A stretch of 58,799 bases of DNA, taken from Nostoc sp. KVJ20. Lineage in GTDB: Bacteria; Cyanobacteriota; Cyanobacteriia; Cyanobacteriales; Nostocaceae. Made by a program: the position numbers and the translations under genes. The notes beneath the pieces were generated by a model. It was not told the origin of the DNA and did no database searches. It saw only the letters and a program-made list of their open reading frames with translations. Within the stretch, counting starts at the first letter, position 1; every line of letters begins with the position of its first letter. Of this stretch, positions 33,829 through 43,063 are shown in pieces. Location of the stretch: assembly GCF_001712795.1 (NCBI RefSeq), contig NZ_KV757696.1, forward strand, positions 1 to 58,799, given 5' to 3'.

Positions 33829-35349
33829 ATGAGCATATCAATTAGACCTGACGAAATTAGCAGCATTATCCAACAACAAATCGAGCAATACGATCAAGAG
33901 GTCAAAGTTGCTAACGTTGGTACTGTCCTCCAAGTTGGTGACGGCATTGCCCGGATCTATGGTCTGGAAAAGGCTATGTCTGGGGAACTCTTAGAATTTG
34001 AAGATGGCACAATTGGCATCGCTCAAAACTTAGAAGAAGACAACGTGGGCGCGGTGTTGATGGGTGAAGGGCTAGAAATTCAAGAAGGTAGTTCTGTAAC
34101 TGCCACTGGTAGAATTGCCCAAGTACCTGTGGGAGAAGCTCTAATTGGAAGAGTTGTAGACGCTTTGGGTCGTCCCATTGATGGTAAAGGAGACATCAAA
34201 TCCTCAGAAAGCCGTTTGATTGAATCTCCAGCACCAGGTATCATTGCCCGTCGGTCTGTACACGAACCCATGCAAACGGGGATCACAGCTATTGACTCAA
34301 TGATTCCTATCGGTCGTGGTCAGCGGGAATTGATTATTGGCGATCGCCAAACCGGTAAAACTGCGATCGCGATCGACACCATCATCAACCAAAAAGAAGA
34401 AGATGTAGTTTGTGTCTACGTTGCGATCGGTCAAAAAGCTTCCACAGTTGCTAACGTGGTGCAGACATTGCAAGAAAAAGGCGCAATGGATTACACCGTC
34501 GTCGTCGCAGCTAGTGCCAGTGAACCAGCAACCCTACAATACCTAGCTCCTTACACAGGCGCAACTATTGCTGAGTACTTTATGTACAAAGGCAAAGCTA
34601 CCCTGGTAATTTATGATGACCTTTCCAAGCAAGCCCAAGCTTACCGCCAAATGTCCCTACTGCTGCGTCGCCCACCCGGACGCGAAGCTTACCCTGGTGA
34701 TGTATTCTACATCCACTCCCGTTTGTTAGAAAGAGCCGCAAAGCTGAGTGACGAATTAGGTAAAGGCAGCATGACCGCCCTACCAATCATCGAAACCCAA
34801 GCTGGTGACGTTTCAGCATACATCCCCACCAACGTAATTTCTATTACCGATGGTCAGATATTCCTGTCTTCTGACTTGTTTAACGCTGGTATCCGTCCCG
34901 CTGTAAACCCCGGTATTTCTGTATCCCGTGTGGGTTCTGCGGCTCAAACCAAGGCAATGAAAAAAGTTGCCGGTAAGATTAAATTGGAACTAGCCCAATT
35001 TGACGACCTACAAGCCTTCGCTCAATTTGCTTCTGACTTAGATAAAGCCACTCAAGACCAGTTGGCACGGGGTCAACGGTTGCGCGAACTTCTGAAGCAG
35101 CCACAAAATTCGCCACTCTCAGTATATGAGCAAGTAGCAATTTTGTACGCTGGTATTAATGGCTACTTAGATGACGTGCCTGTAAATCAAGTAACCACCT
35201 TCACCAAAGGTCTGCGGGACTACTTAAAGACTGGTAAAACCCAGTATGCCGAAGGAGTAAAAGCCTCCAAAGCACTAGGTGACGCAGAAGAAGCTGCCTT
35301 GAAAGAAGCACTCACCGAATACAAGAAGACCTTCAAAGCAGCAGCGTAA
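33829..35349 (+). CDS. atpA: ATP synthase F1 subunit alpha
   Basis: A 506-residue non-catalytic subunit of the F1 hexamer. The P-loop GDRQTGKT is at 171-178. VSRVGSAAQ with the Arg finger (about 370-380), the beta-barrel N-terminal domain and the C-terminal helical bundle are all present. It begins at ATG (MSISIRPDEIS). It is followed by an STRR and then the gamma gene. The catalytic beta subunit gene lies elsewhere, as usual for cyanobacteria. Confidence 0.98.
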   Translation: MSISIRPDEISSIIQQQIEQYDQEVKVANVGTVLQVGDGIARIYGLEKAMSGELLEFEDGTIGIAQNLEEDNVGAVLMGEGLEIQEGSSVTATGRIAQVPVGEALIGRVVDALGRPIDGKGDIKSSESRLIESPAPGIIARRSVHEPMQTGITAIDSMIPIGRGQRELIIGDRQTGKTAIAIDTIINQKEEDVVCVYVAIGQKASTVANVVQTLQEKGAMDYTVVVAASASEPATLQYLAPYTGATIAEYFMYKGKATLVIYDDLSKQAQAYRQMSLLLRRPPGREAYPGDVFYIHSRLLERAAKLSDELGKGSMTALPIIETQAGDVSAYIPTNVISITDGQIFLSSDLFNAGIRPAVNPGISVSRVGSAAQTKAMKKVAGKIKLELAQFDDLQAFAQFASDLDKATQDQLARGQRLRELLKQPQNSPLSVYEQVAILYAGINGYLDDVPVNQVTTFTKGLRDYLKTGKTQYAEGVKASKALGDAEEAALKEALTEYKKTFKAAA

Positions 35350-35355
35350 TTAATA

Positions 35356-35440
35356 GTGAGGAGTGAAGAGTTAAGAGTTAAAAGTTAATGAAATACTCCT
35401 AGCTCTTAACTCCTAACTCCTAACTCCTAACTCCTAACTC
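35356..35440. repeat. heptamer STRR with inverted arms, atpA-gamma gap
   Basis: AGAGTTA-type units (AGTTAAGAGTTAAAAGTTAA) are followed by the inverse TAACTCCTAACTCCTAACTC run. The array ends 7 bases before the gamma ATG, so it covers the place where a ribosome-binding site would normally be. Confidence 0.85.
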
Positions 35441-35446
35441 AAGAAT

Positions 35447-36394
35447 ATGGCCAATCTAAAAGCAATACGCGATCGCATTCAGTCGGTCAAAAATACCAAA
35501 AAAATCACAGAAGCCATGCGTCTCGTAGCTGCGGCTAGAGTACGTCGGGCGCAAGAACAAGTGCTAGCGACTCGTCCCTTTGCCGATCGCTTGGCACAAG
35601 TATTGTATGGTTTGCAAAGCCGTCTGCGCTTTGAAGAAGCAAACCTACCACTACTGAAAAAACGCCAAGTTAAATCAGTTGGGCTGTTGGTAATTTCAGG
35701 CGATCGCGGTCTATGCGGCGGCTACAATAATAACGTCATCCGTCGTGCAGAAAACCGCGCCAAGGAAATCCAGGCAGAAGGTTTAGACTATAAATTTGTA
35801 CTCGTCGGACGCAAATCTACCCAGTACTTTCAACGCCGCGATCAGCCCATCGATGCTACTTACACCGGCTTAGAGCAAATCCCCACCGCAGCGGAAGCCA
35901 ATCAGATCGCTGACCAACTACTTTCCTTGTTCCTTTCGGAAGAAGTTGACCGCATCGAATTAATCTATACCAGATTTGTCTCTTTGGTTAGCTCCCGTCC
36001 GGTAATCCAAACCTTACTACCCCTCGATCCACAAGGTTTAGAAGCAGGAGATGACGAAATCTTCCGCTTAACAACCCGTGGTGGTCAATTTCAAGTCGAA
36101 CGGGAGAAAGTGACTAGCCAAGTCCGCCCGTTGGCTCCTGACATGATTTTTGAACAAGATCCAGTACAGATTCTTGATTCCCTGTTACCTTTGTATCTGA
36201 GTAACCAGCTATTGCGGGCGCTACAAGAATCGGCAGCTAGTGAACTAGCAGCGCGGATGACAGCCATGAGTAATGCCAGTGAAAATGCTGGTGAACTGAT
36301 TAACACCCTCACCCTGTCTTACAACAAAGCACGACAAGCTGCAATTACTCAAGAACTCCTTGAGGTTGTAGGTGGTGCTGAAGCACTAACTTAG
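35447..36394 (+). CDS. atpG: ATP synthase F1 subunit gamma
   Basis: A 315-residue central shaft subunit (called atpC in cyanobacterial nomenclature). The N-terminal helix (MANLKAIRDRIQSVKNTKKI) and C-terminal helix (MTAMSNASENAGELINTLTL) form the coiled-coil rotor. The middle insertion of about 35 residues (IFRLTTRGGQFQVEREKVTS) is the extra segment of cyanobacterial and chloroplast gamma; I see no pair of regulatory Cys there, as expected outside plants. It is the last gene of this operon. Confidence 0.96.
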   Translation: MANLKAIRDRIQSVKNTKKITEAMRLVAAARVRRAQEQVLATRPFADRLAQVLYGLQSRLRFEEANLPLLKKRQVKSVGLLVISGDRGLCGGYNNNVIRRAENRAKEIQAEGLDYKFVLVGRKSTQYFQRRDQPIDATYTGLEQIPTAAEANQIADQLLSLFLSEEVDRIELIYTRFVSLVSSRPVIQTLLPLDPQGLEAGDDEIFRLTTRGGQFQVEREKVTSQVRPLAPDMIFEQDPVQILDSLLPLYLSNQLLRALQESAASELAARMTAMSNASENAGELINTLTLSYNKARQAAITQELLEVVGGAEALT

Positions 36395-36565
36395 AAATAG
36401 CTAATTGTTAATTGTGATAAATAGCTAATTGCTAGTTTGTTTTGAAATTAGCAATTGGCTATTTTGACTAAGTGGAGCCATATATTCTGACTTTGATAAT
36501 TACGAATTACAAATTAAGAATTACGAATTCAAAATTGCGTATTATAATTGAAGTATGAAGCGCAT

Positions 36566-36952
36566 GGGTCCGTCACGGTTTCGACAGGTTGGCGAACGCT
36601 GCTCTGTGATTCAGGTCGAGAGTGAGTCTCCTCTCGGAAATCAAAGGCTCAAACAAAAAGTAAATGCGAATAACATCGTTAGCTTTGCTCGTAAGGATGC
36701 TCTAGTAGCTGCCTAAACACCTCTTATAGGTTCGAGCGTCTTTAGTTTGACTCCGTTAAGGACTGAAGACCAACCCCCAACGGATGCTCTAGCAAGCGTT
36801 CTCTGGTTGGCTTGCTGGCTAAGATTAAATCAGAGCATCCTACGTTCGGGATAATGAACGATTCCCGCCTTGAGGGTCAGAAAGGCTAAACCTGTGAATG
36901 AGCGGGGGGTCAATACCCAATTTGGACAGCAGTTCGACTCTGCTCGGATCCA
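36566..36952 (+). ncRNA. ssrA: transfer-messenger RNA (tmRNA)
   Basis: A 387-nt tmRNA that rescues stalled ribosomes. The 5' end GGGTCCG pairs with CGGATCC at the 3' end, and the T-arm GTTCGACTC is canonical. The reading frame 36666-36716 encodes the tag ANNIVSFARKDALVAA then TAA. This differs from the ANNIVKF... form I recall for PCC 7120 at position 6. The 3' CCA is not encoded, since CTA follows the discriminator A. A terminator lies immediately after. Confidence 0.96.
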
Positions 36953-36967
36953 CTAAAGATAAGTAAC

Positions 36968-37010
36968 AAATCCACCAAACACTTTAATGTTTAGGTGGAT
37001 TTTGTTTTAT
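36968..37010 (+). terminator. intrinsic terminator of tmRNA
   Basis: AAATCCACC (36968-36976) and GGTGGATTT (36995-37003) pair, with extra A/T pairs in the loop, and TGTTTT follows. Confidence 0.75.
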
Positions 37011-37015
37011 CGAAC

Positions 37016-37335
37016 AGAATTCAGGAGTCAGGAGTCAGAATTCAGCAATGTTTTCTGTATGACTGCGGTGCTTCGTAGCGTATACCCTTCGGGATGCTTC
37101 ACTTAGAGCGAGTATTTTCGAGTCGCGTCTGAATAATCGACGTTTTTGCACCCCTACCAAATTTTCAAGTTGGTGGTGCAACAATTCCTGCGCCGGTCTG
37201 AATCCCCGACTGATAGCGTTGCGGAGAGCGAGTCCGCGTTCGCTTTTAGCGTCTTGTAGAGAGCGTCTTTATTCTGACTCCTGTTAGCGGATAGCTAAGG
37301 TTTAGCCCATTCTGACTTCTGAATTCTTCTTCAAT
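37016..37335. repeat. composite dispersed-repeat region
   Basis: This 320-base gap starts with CAGAATTCAGGAGTCAGGAG and ends with TTCTGACTTCTGAATTCTTC, inverted relatives of each other and of the repeat at 5281-5430. Inside are the common segments CGTAGCGTATACCCTTCGGG and a hairpin around CACCCCTACCAAATTTTC. No gene is seen. Confidence 0.65.
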
Positions 37336-37338
37336 CAG

Positions 37339-37845
37339 CTAATTATTCTGTTTCTGGGGTTCTTTGCGTGCGCTTCCAAACCTCCTTCCCCTTTTTTTAA
37401 GTACCCGTCGTAATCTATCTGCACTCAAGTTGACTTGACGCTCAGATGCCAGTTTTTTTGCTAATTCTTTAGAGTTATAACTCTCTGACTCTTGAGCTAA
37501 ACAATTTTCTAGATAAACCAAATCTGATTCCGAATATCGCGGTTTTCCTCCTCGGCCAGGAGCATCCCATAAACCCACTAAACCCATCTTTTCCCAGCGA
37601 TGAAGGGTTTGATGTACTGTTGAAATCGCCCAGTTCAGGCCTTTAGCAATTTGCTCATTTTTTAAGCCGCGAGTATTCAGTAGTAAAACTTGAGCACGAT
37701 CCCTAGTACGTTGAGGTACATCTTTGGCTTTTCTCAACTCTTCTAAAGTCAGCTTTTCTTCCTCAGTTAGAAAGACTTTTAATCGGCATCCCATAGTTAA
37801 TAACCTTTTATGCAATAAATTTTTGTCATTTTTATGTCTATTCAC
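37339..37845 (-). pseudogene. IS630-type transposase remnant, N-terminal HTH part
   Basis: A 168-residue protein whose first 150 residues match the DNA-binding half of IS630/Tc1-type transposases: LTEEEKLTLEELRKAKDVPQ, then RTRDRAQVLLLNTRGLKNEQ and the second helix-turn-helix (VHQTLHRWEKMGLVGLWDAP then GRGGKPRYSESD). It stops after KKRGRRFGSARKEPQKQNN, where complete elements continue into the DDE catalytic half, usually by frameshift. No such half follows, since repeats fill the space. I therefore read it as a truncated element, although a free regulatory HTH protein remains possible. Confidence 0.75.
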
Positions 37846-37863
37846 GCCTATATACTTAAGTAG

Positions 37864-38235
37864 CTTAGTGCTTTATTACACTCTCTAAAAGCTAAACTAC
37901 AAGTATTAAGGTTGTCAGCGTCTAGAAGACTGCTACGTGATAAGTATTTGGATCGAGAACATTATCAAAGTTTGCAATTTATCATCAGGAATTTTTGTAA
38001 AAAGTTAGGCATATCAGAGATGACACCATTAGCCTGTATAGGCAAATTTATTTAATAGCCTGAAGCTGTAGCTTATGGCTATGAAAATAAGAATTTGCTG
38101 GCGTTATTCCGATTAATGTCTAAAGTCGATAATAAAGGACTGTATCACCAAACTTCTGAGATGATTCGTATGGTTACGGAGATTTATGGAAACTTTAAAA
38201 ATGATTTTTACGCTATTTTCCATTTGGATGAATAA
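37864..38235 (+). pseudogene. decayed gene with two consecutive in-frame stops
   Basis: One reading frame runs 124 codons, broken only by TAA-TAG at 38053-38058. Before the break it gives LQVLRLSASRRLLRDKYLDR then EHYQSLQFIIRNFCKKLGIS; after it PEAVAYGYENKNLLALFRLM then SKVDNKGLYHQTSEMIRMVT. Both halves look like one helical protein. There is no start codon at the left end, so the 5' part is lost too. I do not recognise the family. It lies beside the transposase remnant. Confidence 0.5.
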
Positions 38236-38976
38236 AAAAAGATATGCAAGCCTAGTTTCTTTTGATTCAACTAGTCTCTACAAAATTGCTTTGCTAATCT
38301 CCAAAAAAGTATCTGCTTCATCAAGTTTACATAAAATTTATATTTTACACAACTAGATTCTTGCTTGAGATAAAAATATATTCAATACCCATTTGAGAAA
38401 GCAGTGTTAGCAGCTTTATTTGATGTAGATTTAAAATCTAAAACAACTTATCTTACTTTTCCTACCTTTCCTACCTTTCCCACTTTTATACTTAGTTATA
38501 AGAGAGTATCTTAAAAAAACCAGCTTTTTATGATTGATATTTCAATCTATTTTTTTAAGATATTTATTTTGCGATCGCTCAATAATGTGTGCCACAATCA
38601 TCAGATTTATTTGTAAATTATGGTCTGTAATTAGCATTTATAGGTCATTTTCAAAAATAAAGGCTAATATAACAGTCTTAAACGTGTAATTTTTTTTAGT
38701 TTGCAGGTTTTCAGTTTTTATTGTCAAATAATATAATAGAGATGATATTTTTGAATTAAGACATGAATAGATAAACAGCAAAATTAACTACTCAGTAAAT
38801 TCTTAGAAAAGATTAATATGTAGTATATTTTCGAGTCATATTTTTTGCTAAAAAACAGCCATAATTGATACAAGTTAAATTTTTCAAAAACTGATATTTA
38901 TTACAACTTAAACAAAAAATAATAGAGAGAATGGGGGCAGAAGAAAAACCTGTTAATTTGCGATCGGAGACGAATA
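38236..38976. other. AT-rich intergenic region upstream of flv3
   Basis: About 740 AT-rich bases precede the flavodiiron operon. I see a small CCTACCTTTCCTACCTTTCC direct repeat near 38460 and long A/T runs, but no gene. The flv promoter must lie here. I found no NtcA box (GTA-N8-TAC) that I trust. Confidence 0.4.
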
Positions 38977-40716
38977 ATGGTAGCGATGTCTACGACCGGC
39001 GATGCCCACGCAGAGAACGTTCAACATCGGTTAACTATACAAACTGTAGAAATTGCCCCTAATACAACGGCGATTCGCTCTCTTGATTGGGATCGCGATC
39101 GCTTCGATATCGAATTCGGACTGCAAAACGGTACAACCTATAATTCATATCTAATTAGGGGCGAACAAACAGTTTTGATTGATACTTCTCACCAGAAGTT
39201 TCGTCACCTGTATTTAGAGACTCTCAAAGGTCTTGTTAACCCCAAGACAATTGATTACATAATTGTTAGTCACACAGAGCCAGATCATAGCGGCTTAGTA
39301 GAAGATGTCCTCCAGTTAGCTCCTAGAGCTACCGTCTTAGCCTCAAAAGTTGCACTTCAGTTTTTAGAAGGCTTAGTACACGATCCTTTTTCCAAGCGGA
39401 TTGTCAAAAGTGGCGATCGCATAGATATCGGCAAAGGACACGAAATGGAATTCGTGAGTGCGCCTAACCTGCACTGGCCGGATACAATCTTTAGCTTTGA
39501 CCGCAAAACCCAAATTCTCTATACCTGTGATGCTTTTGGGATGCACTTCTGTGACGATCGCACCTTCGATGAAGATTTAGAAGCGATCGAAGCTGACTTT
39601 AGATTTTACTATGACTGCTTAATGGGCCCTAACGCTCGTTCGCTGCTGAATGCGATGAAGCGGATGGGTGAGCTAGGGAAGATTAATATAATCGCCAATG
39701 GTCACGGGCCTTTATTATACCACCACTTAGATGTTCTAACCGGGTGCTACGAAAATTGGAGCCAAAAACAAGCTAAAGCAGAAACAACAGTTGGCTTGTT
39801 TTTTGTCTCAGAATATGGGTATGGTGAGCGCCTTGGTCACGCAATTGCCGAAGGTATACTGAAAACTGGCGTTGGCGTAGAAGTACTGGATCTGAGTACT
39901 GCTGAAAGCCAAGAAATTCAAGAACTAGCTGGGAGAGCAGCAGGCATCATTATTGGTATGCCTCCAACTACCTCCGCCGCCGCCCAAGCTAGCATCAGTT
40001 CGGTGCTAGCTGTCGCCAAGAACAAGCAACTGATTGGGCTGTTTGAATGTTACGGTGGGGATGATGAACCCATTGATACACTCCGAAGAAAATTTCTCGA
40101 TTCTGGCATCAAAGAAGCCTTCCCAGCGATTCGGATTAGAGAGGCTCCCAGCGCATCAACATTCCAGTTGTGTGAAGAAGCGGGTAAAGACATCGGACAA
40201 TTGCTAGTGCGCGATCGCAACATCAAGCAAATCAAGTCCCTTGATGTCAACATGGAAAAGGCGCTGGGTCGCATTAGCAGCGGACTATATATAGTCACAA
40301 CTAAAAAAGAAAATGTATCCAGTGCAATGCTGGCATCCTGGGTAACGCAAGCGAGTTTGCAACCATTAGGATTCACAATTGCCGTTGCTAAAGACCGCGC
40401 CATTGATTCCTTAATGCAAGTAGGCGATCGCTTCGTCCTCAACGTTTTGGAAGAAGGCAATTATCAAGAACTCAAGAAACACTTCCTCAAGCGCTTGCAT
40501 CCCGGTGCTGATCGCTTCGCGGGAGTAAAAACTCAAACCGCGAAAAACGGTTCACCAATTCTGACAGATGCTCTGGCATACATGGAATGTGAAATACAGA
40601 GCAGCATGGAATGCAGCGACCACTGGATTTTATACTGCACCGTCCAAGAAGGTCGTGTTTCCAAAAACGATGGGCTGACAGCTGTTCGCCATCGCAAAGT
40701 AGGTAATTACTACTAA
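38977..40716 (+). CDS. flv3: flavodiiron protein, Flv3 type (probable heterocyst isoform)
   Basis: A 579-residue class C flavodiiron protein that, as a heterodimer with Flv1, reduces O2 to water with NAD(P)H. Domain order: diiron metallo-beta-lactamase (about 1-260), flavodoxin (270-410) and flavin reductase (425-579). All diiron ligands are present: His99, Glu101, Asp103, His104, His166, Asp185, His243. A GGAG lies 8 bases before the ATG. It precedes an Flv1-like gene. In Anabaena the adjacent pair is the heterocyst flv3B-flv1B, so I assign that isoform by inference. Confidence 0.9.
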   Translation: MVAMSTTGDAHAENVQHRLTIQTVEIAPNTTAIRSLDWDRDRFDIEFGLQNGTTYNSYLIRGEQTVLIDTSHQKFRHLYLETLKGLVNPKTIDYIIVSHTEPDHSGLVEDVLQLAPRATVLASKVALQFLEGLVHDPFSKRIVKSGDRIDIGKGHEMEFVSAPNLHWPDTIFSFDRKTQILYTCDAFGMHFCDDRTFDEDLEAIEADFRFYYDCLMGPNARSLLNAMKRMGELGKINIIANGHGPLLYHHLDVLTGCYENWSQKQAKAETTVGLFFVSEYGYGERLGHAIAEGILKTGVGVEVLDLSTAESQEIQELAGRAAGIIIGMPPTTSAAAQASISSVLAVAKNKQLIGLFECYGGDDEPIDTLRRKFLDSGIKEAFPAIRIREAPSASTFQLCEEAGKDIGQLLVRDRNIKQIKSLDVNMEKALGRISSGLYIVTTKKENVSSAMLASWVTQASLQPLGFTIAVAKDRAIDSLMQVGDRFVLNVLEEGNYQELKKHFLKRLHPGADRFAGVKTQTAKNGSPILTDALAYMECEIQSSMECSDHWILYCTVQEGRVSKNDGLTAVRHRKVGNYY

Positions 40717-40719
40717 GAA

Positions 40720-40858
40720 ATAGGGAAGAGGTAATAGGTGACAGGGGACAGAAAAGAAAACTATCCCCTGTTTCCTATGATCCATACCCTATAACCTGTT
40801 CCCTATTCCCTGTTCCCTGTTCCCTGTTCCCTATTCCCTATTCCCTATTCCCTATTCC
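40720..40858. repeat. large heptamer STRR in the flv3-flv1 gap
   Basis: Nearly the whole 159-base gap is made of CCTGTTC / CCTATTC units (about ten in a row on the right), with related inverse units (GGGAAGAGGTAATAGG) on the left. It ends 18 bases before the Flv1 start codon. Confidence 0.88.
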
Positions 40859-40875
40859 CCAACTTTAAAACAGCT

Positions 40876-42588
40876 ATGACCAATTCCAAGCCACGCGACG
40901 TACAAGTTTTACCAATTGCTACAAATACTAAGGCGATCAGAGCACGTAGTTGGTCACGTCTGCGGTTTGAAATTGAATACGCACTTGAAAGAGGTACTAC
41001 CTCCAATTGCTATTTAATTGAAGCTGATAAAACCGCACTTATTGATCCACCGCCAGAAAGCTTTACCGAAATTTATTTAGAGGCATTGCGGCAGACTTTA
41101 GATTTGCAACATTTGGATTATATAATCCTGGGTCATTTTAGTCCCAATCGAGTTGCAACCCTCAAAGCAATTTTAGAATTGGCACCACAGGTAACTTTTG
41201 TCTGTTCTCTTCCCGGTGCGAACAATTTGCGTGCTGCTTTCCTAGATCATGATTTGAAAGTCTTGGTGATGCGGGGGAAAGAAACTCTGGATTTAGGCAA
41301 GGGTCATGTTTTAAAATTTTTACCCACTCCTAGTCCGCGTTGGCCGGAAGGACTTTGTACCTACGATCAGCAAACCCAAATTCTCTACACAGATAAGTTA
41401 TTTGCAACTCATCTCTGTGGTGATGAAGTGTTTGATGATAACTGGGAAGCGCTCAAAGAAGACCAGCGTTACTACTTTAACTGCTTGATGGCTCCCCAAA
41501 CTCCTCATGTGCAAGCAGCTTTGGAGAAAATATCAGATTTGCAGGTGAGAATGTATGCTGTGGGTCATGGGCCTTTGGTACGTAGCAGCTTAATCGAACT
41601 CACCAAAGCTTATGGAGAATGGAGCCGTTCTCATAACGATCGCGAAATTTCCGTTGCCCTACTTTACGCTTCAGCTTACGGGAATACGGCGACTTTAGCA
41701 CAAGCGATCGCTCTGGGATTAACCAAAGGTGGAGTTGCAGTTAAATCAATCAACTGCGAATTTGCTACCCCTGATGAAATTCGTATCAACCTAGCACAGT
41801 CAGAGGGTTTTATCATTGGTTCTCCTACCATCGGTGGTCATGCACCAACTCCCATTCATACTGCTTTAGGGATTGTGATCTCAAGCGGTGACAACAGTAA
41901 ACTCGCTGGGGTATTTGGTTCATACGGCTGGAGTGGCGAAGCATTTGACTTAATCGAAGGTAAACTCCGAGATTCTGGATATCGCTTTGGCTTTGACACC
42001 CTGAAGGTGAAGTTTAAACCTGATGATGTCACTCTCAAATTCTGTGAAGAACTAGGTACAGACTTTGCCCAAACACTGAAAAAGGCTAAAAAGGTACGTG
42101 TACCACAACAAGCTGCTACCCCAGTGGAACAGGCTGTTGGTCGGATTGTTGGTTCCGTTTGCGTGGTAACAGCAAAACAAGGAGAAGTGTCTACCGCAAT
42201 GCTAGGCGCTTGGGTTTCTCAGGCCACCTTCAATCCACCCGGAATAACAGTTGCGATCGCTAAAGAACGAGCGATCGAATCTTTAATGTATCCAGGCGGT
42301 AAGTTTGCCTTAAATATTTTACCTGAAGGCAATCATCAAGACTACATGAAGCATTTCCGTAAATCTTTCGCGCCTGGGGAAGATCGATTTGCCAACTTTA
42401 GTACAGCAGTTGCAGATAATGGCTGTACCGTCCTCACTGATGCATTAGCATATTTGGAATGCTCAGTCAACCAACGTCTGGAATGTGGCGATCATTGGGT
42501 TGTGTATGCAACTGTGGATGAAGGTAAATTACTCAAGCCTGATGCTGTTACTGCCATCAACCATCGTAAAACAGGCACTCATTATTAA
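40876..42588 (+). CDS. flv1: flavodiiron protein, Flv1 type (probable heterocyst isoform)
   Basis: A 570-residue partner of the preceding Flv3, with the same three domains. The diiron ligand positions are mostly replaced: His87 is kept, then Ser89, Asn91 and Arg92 replace Glu, Asp and His; Arg155 replaces His, Lys174 replaces Asp, and His231 is kept. Loss of ligands is the known feature of Flv1/Flv2 proteins, which are thought to work only in a heterodimer with a canonical partner. The gene ends with a strong terminator at 42711-42753. Confidence 0.9.
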   Translation: MTNSKPRDVQVLPIATNTKAIRARSWSRLRFEIEYALERGTTSNCYLIEADKTALIDPPPESFTEIYLEALRQTLDLQHLDYIILGHFSPNRVATLKAILELAPQVTFVCSLPGANNLRAAFLDHDLKVLVMRGKETLDLGKGHVLKFLPTPSPRWPEGLCTYDQQTQILYTDKLFATHLCGDEVFDDNWEALKEDQRYYFNCLMAPQTPHVQAALEKISDLQVRMYAVGHGPLVRSSLIELTKAYGEWSRSHNDREISVALLYASAYGNTATLAQAIALGLTKGGVAVKSINCEFATPDEIRINLAQSEGFIIGSPTIGGHAPTPIHTALGIVISSGDNSKLAGVFGSYGWSGEAFDLIEGKLRDSGYRFGFDTLKVKFKPDDVTLKFCEELGTDFAQTLKKAKKVRVPQQAATPVEQAVGRIVGSVCVVTAKQGEVSTAMLGAWVSQATFNPPGITVAIAKERAIESLMYPGGKFALNILPEGNHQDYMKHFRKSFAPGEDRFANFSTAVADNGCTVLTDALAYLECSVNQRLECGDHWVVYATVDEGKLLKPDAVTAINHRKTGTHY

Positions 42589-42710
42589 ATCTTTATAGGT
42601 ACTCTTCAACTTAGAAGATTACCCTGCAATGCAACTCTAGCAGCATTTTTGTTACTTACTCTGTCTGCTAGAGATACAATCAACCTCACTAGATGTCTGT
42701 ACATCTAAAT

Positions 42711-42753
42711 GAATCCACCTATCACTCTCATGTGTAGGTGGATTCTTTTTTTT
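42711..42753 (+). terminator. intrinsic terminator of the flv operon
   Basis: GAATCCACCTA and TAGGTGGATTC form an 11-bp stem with a loop of about 13, followed by eight T. From 42754 to 43063 there is AT-rich DNA with no recognisable gene. Confidence 0.85.
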
Positions 42754-43063
42754 GGTAGGAAAAAGGTTTTGAGGTAAAAGTGCGTTCTGCTAGTCAGGGA
42801 TGCCTGCCATAAACCATGAGAGAAAATCCTGTATCAATGCGTTTAGAAATAACAGCAACCGCAGAACTGACGTATCTACATAATAAATTCATAGTTTTTT
42901 TATCATAAGTTTACACGTATATAGTGAAGAATTTAGCGAGTGCAAAATATGATTAAGCGAAGGTTATGAAACTTTTAAAATCTGCTCTCATCAGTAATTG
43001 TAATGTTTCATGACTAAGCCAGACGATTTATTACATTGAGCCAGTGAAAATAAGGAGATATTA

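Noticed and set aside
37880..38060. tRNA-adjacent island integrase in the decay zone
   Set aside because: I looked for tyrosine-recombinase residues in both halves of the broken frame and saw none.
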